Shown here: positions 1 through 5,487 of the stretch, piece after piece | Numbering within the stretch: the stretch's first letter is position 1 | How the letters are laid out: every line of letters begins with the position of its first letter | Translations under genes and position numbers: made by a program | Assembly: GCA_002297865.1 (NCBI GenBank) | Contig: DBKX01000201.1 | Span: 11,164-18,902 of the forward strand | Length of the DNA: 7,739 nt | Direction of reading: 5' to 3' | From: Lachnoclostridium sp. UBA739 | GTDB taxonomy: Bacteria; Bacillota_A; Clostridia; Lachnospirales; Lachnospiraceae | The notes under the pieces: generated by a model | Told to the model about the DNA's origin: nothing | What the model saw: the letters and a program-made list of their open reading frames with translations, nothing else | The model's database searches: none

Positions 1-288
1 AAATCCTCCAGTAAATCCCAAGCATAGCAACGCTGCTATAGAATGAATGAGAACTTCTGAATAGAAAAGCACAATGGTTCTGGTAAACTGACCTTTTCTG
101 ATAGTAAAATGCATATATATATATATTGTGCAACTTACTGCATTTAACGCACCCAATAAAAAGATACTTTCATAAAAGAACAGTACCATCCATACTGCAT
201 GTATAAGCAAACAAGTCAAATCTATAAATATGCACTGAGTTATTTCTCGTTGATTACCTATCTTTTCTCGATTTGTACTATACCACAT
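1..288 (-). CDS. N-terminal part of a multi-pass membrane protein (runs off the left edge)
   Basis: This is an open frame of 96 codons from an ATG at 286-288 to the window edge with no stop; the rest of the gene lies outside. The start is preceded by a GGGAG site about nine bases upstream and a good promoter at 321-349. After a polar stretch of about 18 residues (MWYSTNREKIGN...) come three hydrophobic segments at roughly residues 20-39, 41-60 and 71-92, with a basic loop (IRKGQ) between the second and third. The third ends in a CLGFTGGF-like turn. The pattern resembles the N-terminal membrane region of clostridial signalling proteins that carry a C-terminal GGDEF or cyclase domain, but the diagnostic domain is not in the window, so this is only a guess. 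An (AT)7 run lies inside the coding sequence. That it is a real gene is fairly sure; its function is unknown from what is visible. Confidence 0.7.
   Translation of the reverse strand, partial: MWYSTNREKIGNQREITQCIFIDLTCLLIHAVWMVLFFYESIFLLGALNAVSCTIYIYMHFTIRKGQFTRTIVLFYSEVLIHSIAALLCLGFTGGF
113..126. repeat. (AT)7 dinucleotide run inside a coding sequence
   Basis: Seven AT units occur in a row within the partial membrane-protein gene, in the stretch encoding the end of the second hydrophobic segment (I-Y-I-Y). Gain or loss of one unit would shift the reading frame. Whether it is unstable cannot be judged from one sequence. Confidence 0.8.
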
Positions 289-320
289 CTTTTCTACACT
301 CCCAACATACCTCTTTCTTA

Positions 321-349
321 AGTATAATACAAAAAAAATAATCAATCAA
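321..349 (-). promoter_or_regulatory. Sigma-A type promoter of the left-edge membrane protein gene
   Basis: On the minus strand TTGATT (344-349) and TATACT (321-326) are separated by 17 bases, with an eight-T run in the spacer. It lies 32 bases upstream of the ATG at 288 and just after the lrp-like gene, so the membrane protein gene probably has its own transcript. I see no convincing terminator between the two genes, so read-through from the regulator gene is also possible. Confidence 0.6.
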
Positions 350-383
350 TAGAAAAAGCCTTTTTAGACAATATGCACACATC

Positions 384-845
384 CTATTGTACCATTTCAA
401 GTTCTTCCATTTCACCTATCTGAATTCCCCTTGGTCTTACTGCAGAAGAGAATACGATTTGGGTCTGCGTTTTTCCAAACTGTGATAGTCTTCCAATAAA
501 ACCATCTAGCTCCTGTGTGCTAGGAAACGCTACTTTTAAGAGCATAGAGTACTGTCCTGTTACGCAGTAACACTCTAACACATTAGGACAAGAATTTACA
601 AACGGATAGAATATTGCCTTCTGTTTAGGTGTCATTTCTAAATTAATGAAAGCAATAATATGAAAACCTAATTTTTCTTCATCTACTTCTGCTTGGTACC
701 CCTTTACGTATCCTTCTCTTTCTAGACGCTCAATTCTAGATGACACTGCTGGTGAAGATAAAAATACTTGTTCTGCCAGCTGTTTCAATGAGTATCTTGC
801 GTTTTTCTGTAATAACCCTATTAATTTTAAATCAATTGCATCCAT
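384..845 (-). CDS. Lrp/AsnC-family transcriptional regulator
   Basis: The 153-residue protein has the usual length and layout of this family. An N-terminal winged helix-turn-helix covers residues 3-60: the opening MDAIDLKLIGLLQKNAR is typical, and the recognition helix is around residues 31-44 (SPAVSSRIERLE). A C-terminal RAM/effector domain covers about residues 63-140, with the hallmark turn ECYCVTGQYSMLLKV at 91-105 including Gly97. Family members form dimers or octamers that bind DNA and respond to amino acids; the ligand cannot be told from sequence. The ATG is fixed by a perfect AGGAGGT six bases upstream. The gene is divergent from the PAP2 gene and has its own promoter at 945-973, with a terminator-like hairpin between promoter and start. 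The extra tail after residue 140 is acidic (EMEELE). Not assigned to lrp, asnC or azlB specifically. Confidence 0.93.
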   Translation of the reverse strand: MDAIDLKLIGLLQKNARYSLKQLAEQVFLSSPAVSSRIERLEREGYVKGYQAEVDEEKLGFHIIAFINLEMTPKQKAIFYPFVNSCPNVLECYCVTGQYSMLLKVAFPSTQELDGFIGRLSQFGKTQTQIVFSSAVRPRGIQIGEMEELEMVQ

Positions 846-849
846 GATT

Positions 850-921
850 CTACCTCCTAAATATGTAAAAGTTAAAAAAGATCAAAAAAAGGCACATGGT
901 TAATAAAACCAAGTGCCTCAT
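850..921 (-). other. Possible Leu/Phe-rich leader mini-ORF of the Lrp-family gene
   Basis: An ATG at 919-921 opens 23 codons (starting MRHLVLLTMC, ending YIFRR) and the TAG at 850-852 lies directly behind the AGGAGG of the downstream regulator, so its last two Arg codons are the Shine-Dalgarno sequence. It has five Leu, six Phe and two Ile codons and runs straight through the hairpin and U-tract at 884-918. No Shine-Dalgarno is seen before its ATG, and a T-rich tract naturally yields Phe and Leu codons, so chance is a serious alternative. Confidence 0.2.
884..918 (-). terminator. Intrinsic-terminator-like hairpin in the leader of the Lrp-family gene
   Basis: Read on the minus strand, GGCACTTGGTT (907-917) pairs with AACCATGTGCC (891-901): 11 positions with one mismatch and a five-base loop, followed at once by seven T (884-890) and then a second six-T run (874-879). 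This is a textbook rho-independent terminator. It lies about 40 bases before the regulator's ATG and about 20 bases after the predicted transcription start, so it would stop most transcripts before the gene unless overcome. No gene upstream on this strand needs a terminator here. Confidence 0.7.
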
Positions 922-944
922 TGCACAATTAAACTATATTTCAT

Positions 945-973
945 ATTATACTATTACTTTTAAAGGTTTACAA
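945..973 (-). promoter_or_regulatory. Promoter of the Lrp-family gene
   Basis: On the minus strand TTGTAA (968-973) and a perfect TATAAT (945-950) are 17 bases apart. A start near 938 would give a leader of about 93 nt that includes the hairpin at 884-918. It is back-to-back with the PAP2 promoter at 1037-1066. The remainder of this 262-base intergenic region (974-1036) is AT-rich, with nothing else I can identify. Confidence 0.65.
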
Positions 974-1036
974 TACCCTTTTTTAATAAAATTAAGTTTT
1001 ATAATATTAAGTTTCTATAAACTTTCTTTCGTATCC

Positions 1037-1066
1037 TTGTTTCTTTCTCAATAACTATGTTATAAT
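1037..1066 (+). promoter_or_regulatory. Promoter of the PAP2 gene
   Basis: TTGTTT (1037-1042) and a perfect TATAAT (1061-1066) are separated by 18 bases. A start near 1073 would leave a leader of about 35 nt before the ATG at 1108. Confidence 0.6.
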
Positions 1067-1107
1067 CACAATCATGATTTGTAGTTGACACGAAAGGAAC
1101 GGGAGAC

Positions 1108-1776
1108 ATGAAGTTTCAGTTAAAAGATTATAAACATGGTTGGGTATTGCTCTACATGATTATATACTTTACGTGGTTTATATTATTAGAGCAAAGGGAT
1201 GACGTTCACTTTACCAATGTATATTGTAAGATAGATGATTATATTCCATTTTTAGAAATCTTCGTTATACCTTACATTCTATGGTTTTTTTACATTGCCA
1301 TAACTGTATTGTACTTGCTTTTTGTATCTTCAGAAGATTTTTATAAATGTACTGCATTTTTATTTATTGGAATGACCATTTGTCTGATTATATATACAAT
1401 TTGGCCAAATGAACAAAATCTAAGAATTAATACATTTCCAAGGAATAATATCTTTACTAAAGTTATTAATATGCTTTATACAACTGATACTTCAACCAAT
1501 GTGTGTCCAAGCATCCATGTATATAATTCCATCGGCGTGCATATTGCGATCTGGCGTTGCGAACGTTTAAAAAAGCATCCGCTGATCCGCTATGGTTCGC
1601 TAGTATTAATGATTTTAATATGTCTTTCTACAATGTTTATTAAGCAGCATTCCTTTATTGACTTTGTATGTGGAATTTTACTTGCTGGTGTGATGTATAT
1701 TTTAGTATACAGGTTATGGGACAAGTGGGAGTGCCTCTTTCACATAAATAAAGGAAAAATAAAAACCTCTACATGA
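1108..1776 (+). CDS. PAP2-superfamily integral membrane phosphatase (PAP2_3/Aur1-like type)
   Basis: The 222-residue protein has about six membrane segments (roughly 11-28, 52-73, 81-99, 137-150, 163-178, 184-202). The PAP2 signature is visible in its Aur1-like form: a WPNEQNLR stretch at 99-106 matching the first motif region, CPSIHV at 133-138 (His137) in place of the usual PSGH, and KQHSFID at 179-185 with the His181/Asp185 pair of the third motif. Such enzymes use a phospho-histidine intermediate at the outer membrane face to dephosphorylate lipid phosphates or transfer phospho-head groups; the substrate is unknown. AAAGGA and GGGAG sites precede the ATG. The convergent neighbour is a glycosyltransferase gene, so a role in envelope lipid or glycan work is possible but only inferred. 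The stop codon lies in the loop of the shared terminator hairpin. Confidence 0.85.
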   Translation: MKFQLKDYKHGWVLLYMIIYFTWFILLEQRDDVHFTNVYCKIDDYIPFLEIFVIPYILWFFYIAITVLYLLFVSSEDFYKCTAFLFIGMTICLIIYTIWPNEQNLRINTFPRNNIFTKVINMLYTTDTSTNVCPSIHVYNSIGVHIAIWRCERLKKHPLIRYGSLVLMILICLSTMFIKQHSFIDFVCGILLAGVMYILVYRLWDKWECLFHINKGKIKTST

Positions 1777-1800
1777 AATTTTGTAGAGGCTTCTTTTTTA
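1766..1800. terminator. Two-way terminator shared by the convergent PAP2 and glycosyltransferase genes
   Basis: CCTCTACA (1766-1773) pairs perfectly with TGTAGAGG (1782-1789) around an eight-base loop. It is followed on the plus strand by a T-tract (1791-1799) and on the minus strand by TTTTTATTTTT (from 1765 downward). The left arm is the last codons of the PAP2 gene, its TGA (1774-1776) starts the loop, and the glycosyltransferase stop (1798-1800) overlaps the plus-strand T-tract. Confidence 0.85.
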
Positions 1801-2814
1801 ACTAAATCCATATATTTTTCTTGAGATGTGATATCCCACAACAATGATCTTTCTTCCAGTCTTGCTAGTCATCTGCATAGACTTTCCTAAAAAGTACTTA
1901 CTTACTTCCTGATAAAGCCGTTTGTTCTTTTTCTTAAGATAGTTCCAAAGTTCTTCTTTCTTCTGCAAACTTTCCTCTGAACCATCCTTAACTAAAAAGA
2001 CAGTACTTACTGTCATCATCATAACTAGATACTTCACCATATAATTTCTTAGCTTTTTATTTTTAATCTTAGTTAAATCATGACAGTCTATCATAATTTT
2101 ATTTACTCGAAGCTGTTGATCAATACGTCCCATCATGACCTTTTCGTTAACAGACTGATCATCTCGTCCAATAAAATAACGATAAAAATCAACATTTAAA
2201 TAATACATTGTTTTTACGAATGGCAATGGATAATAAACAAAAATGTTATCCACATAAAATGTATGCTTTGGCAAAGATAATCCACAATCTTTTAACAGTT
2301 TGGTACGATAAATAACGGAGTGCATCAGGATATTTTGACTGTTTCGAAAATGCTTTGTATCGGACCATCCAAATAGTTTTCCTTCTGGCATTGCACCTTT
2401 ATAATCAATTACCTTTTGCTTATTTAAACTTACTTTTTCATATACGTAATTTGTAATCAGCATATCCAGTTTTACTGAGTTTTCAACCATATCTCTTAAT
2501 ACCACTAATATTTTACTTAGTGCTTCTTCATTAACCCAGTCATCACTATCAACTACTTTATAATACATTCCTGTTGCATGTTTTAACCCTGTATTAACGG
2601 CTTCACCATGCCCTCCATTTTCTTGATGAACTGCCTTTACGATCCCTGGATACTTTTCCTCATAACTCTTAGCAATTGATAATGTTTCATCCTTTGAACC
2701 GTCATCTACTACTATAACTTCAACGTCATCTCCACCTGTTAATAGCGTATCAATAGCATGGCTCATATACGCTGCCGAGTTATAACAAGGTATCGCAACT
2801 GATAATAATTTCAT
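1798..2814 (-). CDS. Family 2 glycosyltransferase (GT-A fold)
   Basis: The 338-residue protein opens with the GT2 signature: SVAIPCYN at residues 5-12, VIVVDDGSKDET at 33-44 with the nucleotide-sugar aspartates Asp37/Asp38, the QENGGHGEAVNTGL block at 64-77, and the metal-binding DSDDW at 89-93. The catalytic domain covers roughly residues 1-220; the remaining basic region (about 230-330) is less conserved, with one hydrophobic stretch near 265-277 (MMMTVSTVFLV) that looks too short for a sure membrane helix. The enzyme should act in the cytoplasm, probably at the membrane, adding a sugar from a nucleotide donor to a cell-envelope or lipid acceptor; donor and acceptor cannot be read from sequence. 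A strong GGGAGGAC site sits six bases before the ATG. It is a single-gene unit with a promoter at 2935-2963 and the shared terminator at its end. Confidence 0.92.
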   Translation of the reverse strand: MKLLSVAIPCYNSAAYMSHAIDTLLTGGDDVEVIVVDDGSKDETLSIAKSYEEKYPGIVKAVHQENGGHGEAVNTGLKHATGMYYKVVDSDDWVNEEALSKILVVLRDMVENSVKLDMLITNYVYEKVSLNKQKVIDYKGAMPEGKLFGWSDTKHFRNSQNILMHSVIYRTKLLKDCGLSLPKHTFYVDNIFVYYPLPFVKTMYYLNVDFYRYFIGRDDQSVNEKVMMGRIDQQLRVNKIMIDCHDLTKIKNKKLRNYMVKYLVMMMTVSTVFLVKDGSEESLQKKEELWNYLKKKNKRLYQEVSKYFLGKSMQMTSKTGRKIIVVGYHISRKIYGFS

Positions 2815-2934
2815 TTTAATGTCCTCCCTAAACCTAGGCCTCTGTTTTTGTCCATGGCCAAATCATAGACATCGTTATATATAAATCATTATATCCCTCT
2901 GCCTTAGAATTATTAGCATGTATGCATAAGTATC

Positions 2935-2963
2935 ATTATAAACTTATTTCGTAAATGTGAAAA
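2935..2963 (-). promoter_or_regulatory. Probable promoter of the glycosyltransferase gene
   Basis: On the minus strand TTTTCA (2958-2963) and a perfect TATAAT (2935-2940) are 17 bases apart, giving a leader of about 110 nt. A second TATAAT on the same strand (2888-2893) has only a poor -35 partner. I cannot say which is used. Confidence 0.45.
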
Positions 2964-2989
2964 GAACTTTTTATATTTTCCTCATTTCA

Positions 2990-3010
2990 AGTTCTGTTAA
3001 TCGTTGAACT
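2990..3010. promoter_or_regulatory. Possible operator: AGTTC/GAACT dyad over the regulator promoter
   Basis: AGTTC (2990-2994) and GAACT (3006-3010) form a perfect 5-bp dyad with an 11-base spacer. The right half covers the -35 element of the response-regulator promoter, a position fit for autoregulation. Five-base arms in AT-rich DNA can arise by chance. Confidence 0.2.
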
Positions 3011-3032
3011 ATTTAACATTATATGCTAATAT
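3004..3032 (+). promoter_or_regulatory. Promoter of the LytTR response regulator gene
   Basis: TTGAAC (3004-3009) and TAATAT (3027-3032) are 17 bases apart, and the -10 is preceded by TGC, an extended -10 form. A start near 3039 gives a leader of about 60 nt to the ATG at 3100. Its position argues against the longer reading frame that begins with TTG at 3004. Confidence 0.5.
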
Positions 3033-3072
3033 CATACACAAGAATGCTTTTATCATGTACAAACGCAATAAA

Positions 3073-3079
3073 AGGAGGG
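3073..3079 (+). promoter_or_regulatory. Distant ribosome binding site of the response regulator gene
   Basis: A perfect AGGAGGG is followed by 20 bases before the ATG at 3100, about twice the usual distance. A small hairpin AAGC-CTTA-GCTT (3083-3094) lies in the gap; if folded it would cut the effective distance to about eight bases. No other in-frame ATG, GTG or TTG lies at a normal distance. Confidence 0.5.
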
Positions 3080-3099
3080 ACAAAGCCTTAGCTTATAAT

Positions 3100-3819
3100 A
3101 TGGGAATCAACATAATTATTTGCGATGAAGATCGTATCAGCTTAAAGATAAATACAACATATATGGAAGAGTTCAGTCAAAAGTATAAAGTTAAAACCAA
3201 TATCAATCCTTTTGATACTGTGGATGATTCCTTTTACCAATACATAAGTAAAAACACAATAGATATCGCTCTTCTAGATATTGATTTTAAAAATTGTGAC
3301 GGCATACATCTTGCCAAAGATATTCAAAAGAAAAATCCATGGGTTTCTATTATTTTTATAACGGAACGTGCTGAATATGCACTGGAAGCTTTTAATCTTC
3401 TTGCAGTTGGATTTATACAGAAACCAATTAAACAGCTTAAATTAGAGAAGCTATTTGCTCGCTGTGTTATTCAGGCACAATCTATGAAAAGCAGGCGATT
3501 TGGCACAAACATCGACTTTACAGTGAATAAAACTTCTGTTTCCATCAGGCAAGCTAGTATTTTATACTTAGAAAAACTGCAACAGAAAACCCGCATCATT
3601 ACAGCACAAAAGCAGTATGAAACTTATGAAACTTTAACTTCAATTGAAAACCGGCTTGAAACATCGTTCTTAAGAGTAAATCAAAGTATTATTGTAAATA
3701 TACAGCAAATAGCTTCTCTTGAACAAAATACTATTTTTCTTTCCACTGGTGAATCTTTTAAGATTGGCCGGTCCTATGCCAAAAAGGTGAAAGAGGCATA
3801 TGCAAACTATCCGTTCTAA
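3100..3819 (+). CDS. LytTR-family response regulator (orphan)
   Basis: With the ATG at 3100 the protein has 239 residues, the normal length of the AgrA/LytR class. The receiver domain (about 1-120) shows the acidic pocket CDED at 8-11, the phospho-acceptor Asp60 in IALLDIDF, Thr88 in IIFITER and the conserved Lys108 in GFIQKPI. The LytTR DNA-binding domain (about 140-236) shows the FLRVNQSIIVN block and a final KIGRSYAKKV block; the family's common His in the first block is Asn here. Such proteins are phosphorylated by a membrane histidine kinase and bind paired short sites upstream of target promoters. No kinase gene is next to it, so it is an orphan in this window. A TTG at 3004 opens a longer frame, but its extra 32 residues overlap the promoter and match no receiver-domain start. 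Target genes are unknown. Confidence 0.9.
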   Translation: MGINIIICDEDRISLKINTTYMEEFSQKYKVKTNINPFDTVDDSFYQYISKNTIDIALLDIDFKNCDGIHLAKDIQKKNPWVSIIFITERAEYALEAFNLLAVGFIQKPIKQLKLEKLFARCVIQAQSMKSRRFGTNIDFTVNKTSVSIRQASILYLEKLQQKTRIITAQKQYETYETLTSIENRLETSFLRVNQSIIVNIQQIASLEQNTIFLSTGESFKIGRSYAKKVKEAYANYPF

Positions 3820-3858
3820 ATTCTTAAATAATTATCTTTGCTAGAATACTACAAAAAC

Positions 3859-3883
3859 TTAAGAATCCTTGCAGAATTCTTAA
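3859..3883. repeat. Inverted repeat TTAAGAAT / ATTCTTAA
   Basis: TTAAGAAT (3859-3866) and ATTCTTAA (3876-3883) form a perfect 8-bp inverted repeat with a nine-base spacer. A third ATTCTTAA lies at 3820-3827, immediately after the regulator's stop codon. It could be a weak hairpin ending the regulator transcript (no T-tract follows) or a cluster of protein-binding sites. Function not known. Confidence 0.5.
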
Positions 3884-3926
3884 TAATAGCTAAATATTTC
3901 TATATATATATGTAGAAAATAAAGGA

Positions 3927-3938
3927 TTTTACGTAAAA
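3927..3938. repeat. 12-bp perfect palindrome TTTTACGTAAAA
   Basis: The palindrome lies 13 bases upstream of the -35 element of the promoter at 3952-3980, a place where an activator or repressor could bind. I do not recognise it as the site of a known regulator. Confidence 0.4.
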
Positions 3939-3951
3939 ACTTCTCTCATTA

Positions 3952-3980
3952 TTGCACTTTTATAGAAGATGTATTAGAAT
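3952..3980 (+). promoter_or_regulatory. Sigma-A type promoter facing an apparently gene-free region
   Basis: TTGCAC (3952-3957) and TAGAAT (3975-3980) are exactly 17 bases apart, each one or two bases from consensus, with an AT-rich stretch upstream (TATATATATAT at 3901-3911). It reads toward the terminator at 4075-4114 with no protein gene between. Confidence 0.5.
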
Positions 3981-3986
3981 AGAAAC

Positions 3987-4114
3987 AAGCTTAATAATAA
4001 CCTTTTCATAAGGAAAAAAATTAGAATTGCCCTTTTAATTTTTTATTAAGCCCCCTTTTAAAATTTTCAATAATAAAAAGAGGATTATGTTCGCACACAC
4101 ATAATCCTCTTTTT
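3987..4114 (+). ncRNA. Candidate small RNA between the LytTR regulator gene and pdp
   Basis: From a start predicted near 3987 to the end of the terminator lie about 125-130 bases without a credible ORF (the only late ATG, 4087, gives five codons). The segment has nested inverted repeats: CTTAATAA (3990-3997) with TTATTAAG (4043-4050), CCTT/AAGG (4001-4013), and AAAAAATTA (4015-4023) with TAATTTTTT (4036-4044), followed by an unpaired C-rich stretch (CCCCC at 4051-4055) and a perfect terminator. Promoter, fold and terminator fit a small RNA, but no known family is recognised and all stems are AT-rich. Confidence 0.3.
4075..4114. terminator. Perfect 16-bp two-way terminator at the end of the nucleoside operon
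   Basis: AAAAAGAGGATTATGT (4075-4090) pairs without mismatch with ACATAATCCTCTTTTT (4099-4114) around an eight-base loop. The A- and T-tracts at the outer ends make it work on both strands. On the minus strand it starts 15 bases after the pdp stop and ends the nucleoside operon; on the plus strand it would end the candidate small RNA. Confidence 0.92.
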
Positions 4115-4129
4115 ACGTCTATTATGACT

Positions 4130-5455
4130 TTATAATCTTTCTACGCCTTCTTCTGTTACTCTTGCATAGATTAATGGTTCTACGTTCTCTTTCCCTTCTG
4201 GATCAATTGTATACGATTCAAGGAAGAGCTTTTCACCTGCCTTTATCATTTCAAATGATGAAGAATATAAGGTTGCTAAGACTTCGCCAACCTGTACCTG
4301 CTCACCTGTCTTTTTACGAAGGACAATTCCTGCCTGGTAATCAATAGAGCTTTCTTTTGTTTCTCTTCCTGCCCCTAAAGCCACTGATGCCACGCCGACT
4401 TCCTCCGTATTAATATGAGTGATGATACCAGAATGTGGTGCTACTACATCATAGTAGTATTCCGCCTTCTTAAAGTTGTTGGTGTCTTCGATTACAGAGA
4501 CATCTCCACCCTGCGCCAATACCATATCCTTTAACTTGGCAAGTGCTGCTCCGCTATCAACTGCTTCTCGAACCTTGCCTCTACACTCTTCTAGTGTGCC
4601 TTTTTCAGCTAAGTATAACATATTTGCTGCAAGTTCGAAGGAAACCTGTGCTAAGTCTTCTGGTCCTTTGCCATTTAAAACGTCCACAGCTTCGATTACT
4701 TCAAGTGAATTTCCGATTGCATGCCCCAACGGAATATCCATATTGGTAATGAGTGCAGCTATTTTTCTACCTGCTTTCGTACCGATACTTACCATCTTTT
4801 CTGCTAACGTAATAGAATCTTCAAGCGATTTCATGAATGCCCCACTACCCGTCTTCACGTCTAGTAAGATACAATCACTTCCTGCCGCTAATTTCTTGCT
4901 CATAATGGATGCTGCAATTAAAGGAATACTATCAACTGTTGCTGTAACATCACGTAGTGCATATAACTTTTTATCTGCTGGTGCAAGATTACCAGACTGC
5001 CCCACTACACTAATTCCAACCTTATTGACAATTTCAAAAAATTCATCTGTGTCAATTGCCACACGAAAACCAGGAATGGACTCTAATTTGTCAATTGTCC
5101 CGCCTGTATGTCCAAGACCACGTCCAGACATTTTGGCAATTTTAACACCACAGGCAGCTACAATAGGCGCTACAATCATCGTAGTTTTATCTCCTACACC
5201 ACCTGTACTGTGTTTATCTGCTTTTATTCCTTCAATTGCTGATAAATCAACCATATCTCCCGAATGAGCCATCGCCAGAGTTAGCACCGTTAATTCTTCA
5301 TCCGTCATTCCTTTAAAATAAACTGACATTAAAAATGCTGACATTTGATAATCAGGAATTGTTCCCTTTACATATTCATCAATCATCCACTGAATCTCTT
5401 CTTTAGACAACTCTTGTCCACATTTTTTCTTTTCTATTAAATCATACATTCTCAT
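4130..5455 (-). CDS. pdp: Pyrimidine-nucleoside phosphorylase
   Basis: The enzyme splits uridine, deoxyuridine or thymidine with phosphate into the base and (deoxy)ribose-1-phosphate in the cytoplasm. With the ATG at 5453-5455 it has 441 residues, as expected for the family. It shows the phosphate-binding KHSTGGVGD at 81-89, the family signature SGRGLGHTGGTIDKLES at 110-126, and Arg168, Ser183 and Lys187 at exactly the positions of the known base-binding residues of Bacillus PyNP. A C-terminal region from about 340 forms the alpha/beta domain. A GTG at 5467 would add four residues, but the ATG has the GGGTGAT site at the right distance and begins MRMYDLI as in relatives. It is the last gene of the operon, 32 bases after cdd, ahead of a strong terminator. 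The presence of Pdp rather than separate uridine and thymidine phosphorylases is usual in Firmicutes. Confidence 0.97.
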   Translation of the reverse strand: MRMYDLIEKKKCGQELSKEEIQWMIDEYVKGTIPDYQMSAFLMSVYFKGMTDEELTVLTLAMAHSGDMVDLSAIEGIKADKHSTGGVGDKTTMIVAPIVAACGVKIAKMSGRGLGHTGGTIDKLESIPGFRVAIDTDEFFEIVNKVGISVVGQSGNLAPADKKLYALRDVTATVDSIPLIAASIMSKKLAAGSDCILLDVKTGSGAFMKSLEDSITLAEKMVSIGTKAGRKIAALITNMDIPLGHAIGNSLEVIEAVDVLNGKGPEDLAQVSFELAANMLYLAEKGTLEECRGKVREAVDSGAALAKLKDMVLAQGGDVSVIEDTNNFKKAEYYYDVVAPHSGIITHINTEEVGVASVALGAGRETKESSIDYQAGIVLRKKTGEQVQVGEVLATLYSSSFEMIKAGEKLFLESYTIDPEGKENVEPLIYARVTEEGVERL

Positions 5456-5487
5456 GGTTCTTATCACCCTTTCGGCAATTGTTTTAT

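Noticed and set aside
352..366. AAAAAGCCTTTTT as a terminator for the Lrp-family gene
   Set aside because: The possible stem is only A-T pairs with almost no loop; it would not form a stable terminator hairpin.
1085..1090. Perfect TTGACA just before the PAP2 start
   Set aside because: No -10 element lies at a suitable distance; it would fall inside the coding sequence, where none is seen. The promoter at 1037-1066 explains the gene better.
3004..3099. Longer response regulator starting at TTG 3004 (or ATG 3055)
   Set aside because: The extra residues do not fit a receiver domain, neither start has a ribosome site, and the TTG is part of a promoter -35 element.
4476..5267. 263-codon open frame on the plus strand, opposite pdp
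   Set aside because: It is the antisense shadow of the pdp coding sequence; it has no ribosome site and its protein is Ser/Pro/Ile-rich low-complexity without any family feature. The shorter plus-strand frames at 4162-4347, 4543-4749 and 7240-7422 are rejected for the same reason.
5456..5467. GTG start of pdp at 5467
   Set aside because: The ATG at 5453-5455 has the better-spaced ribosome site, and numbering from it places Arg168, Ser183 and Lys187 as in known PyNP enzymes.
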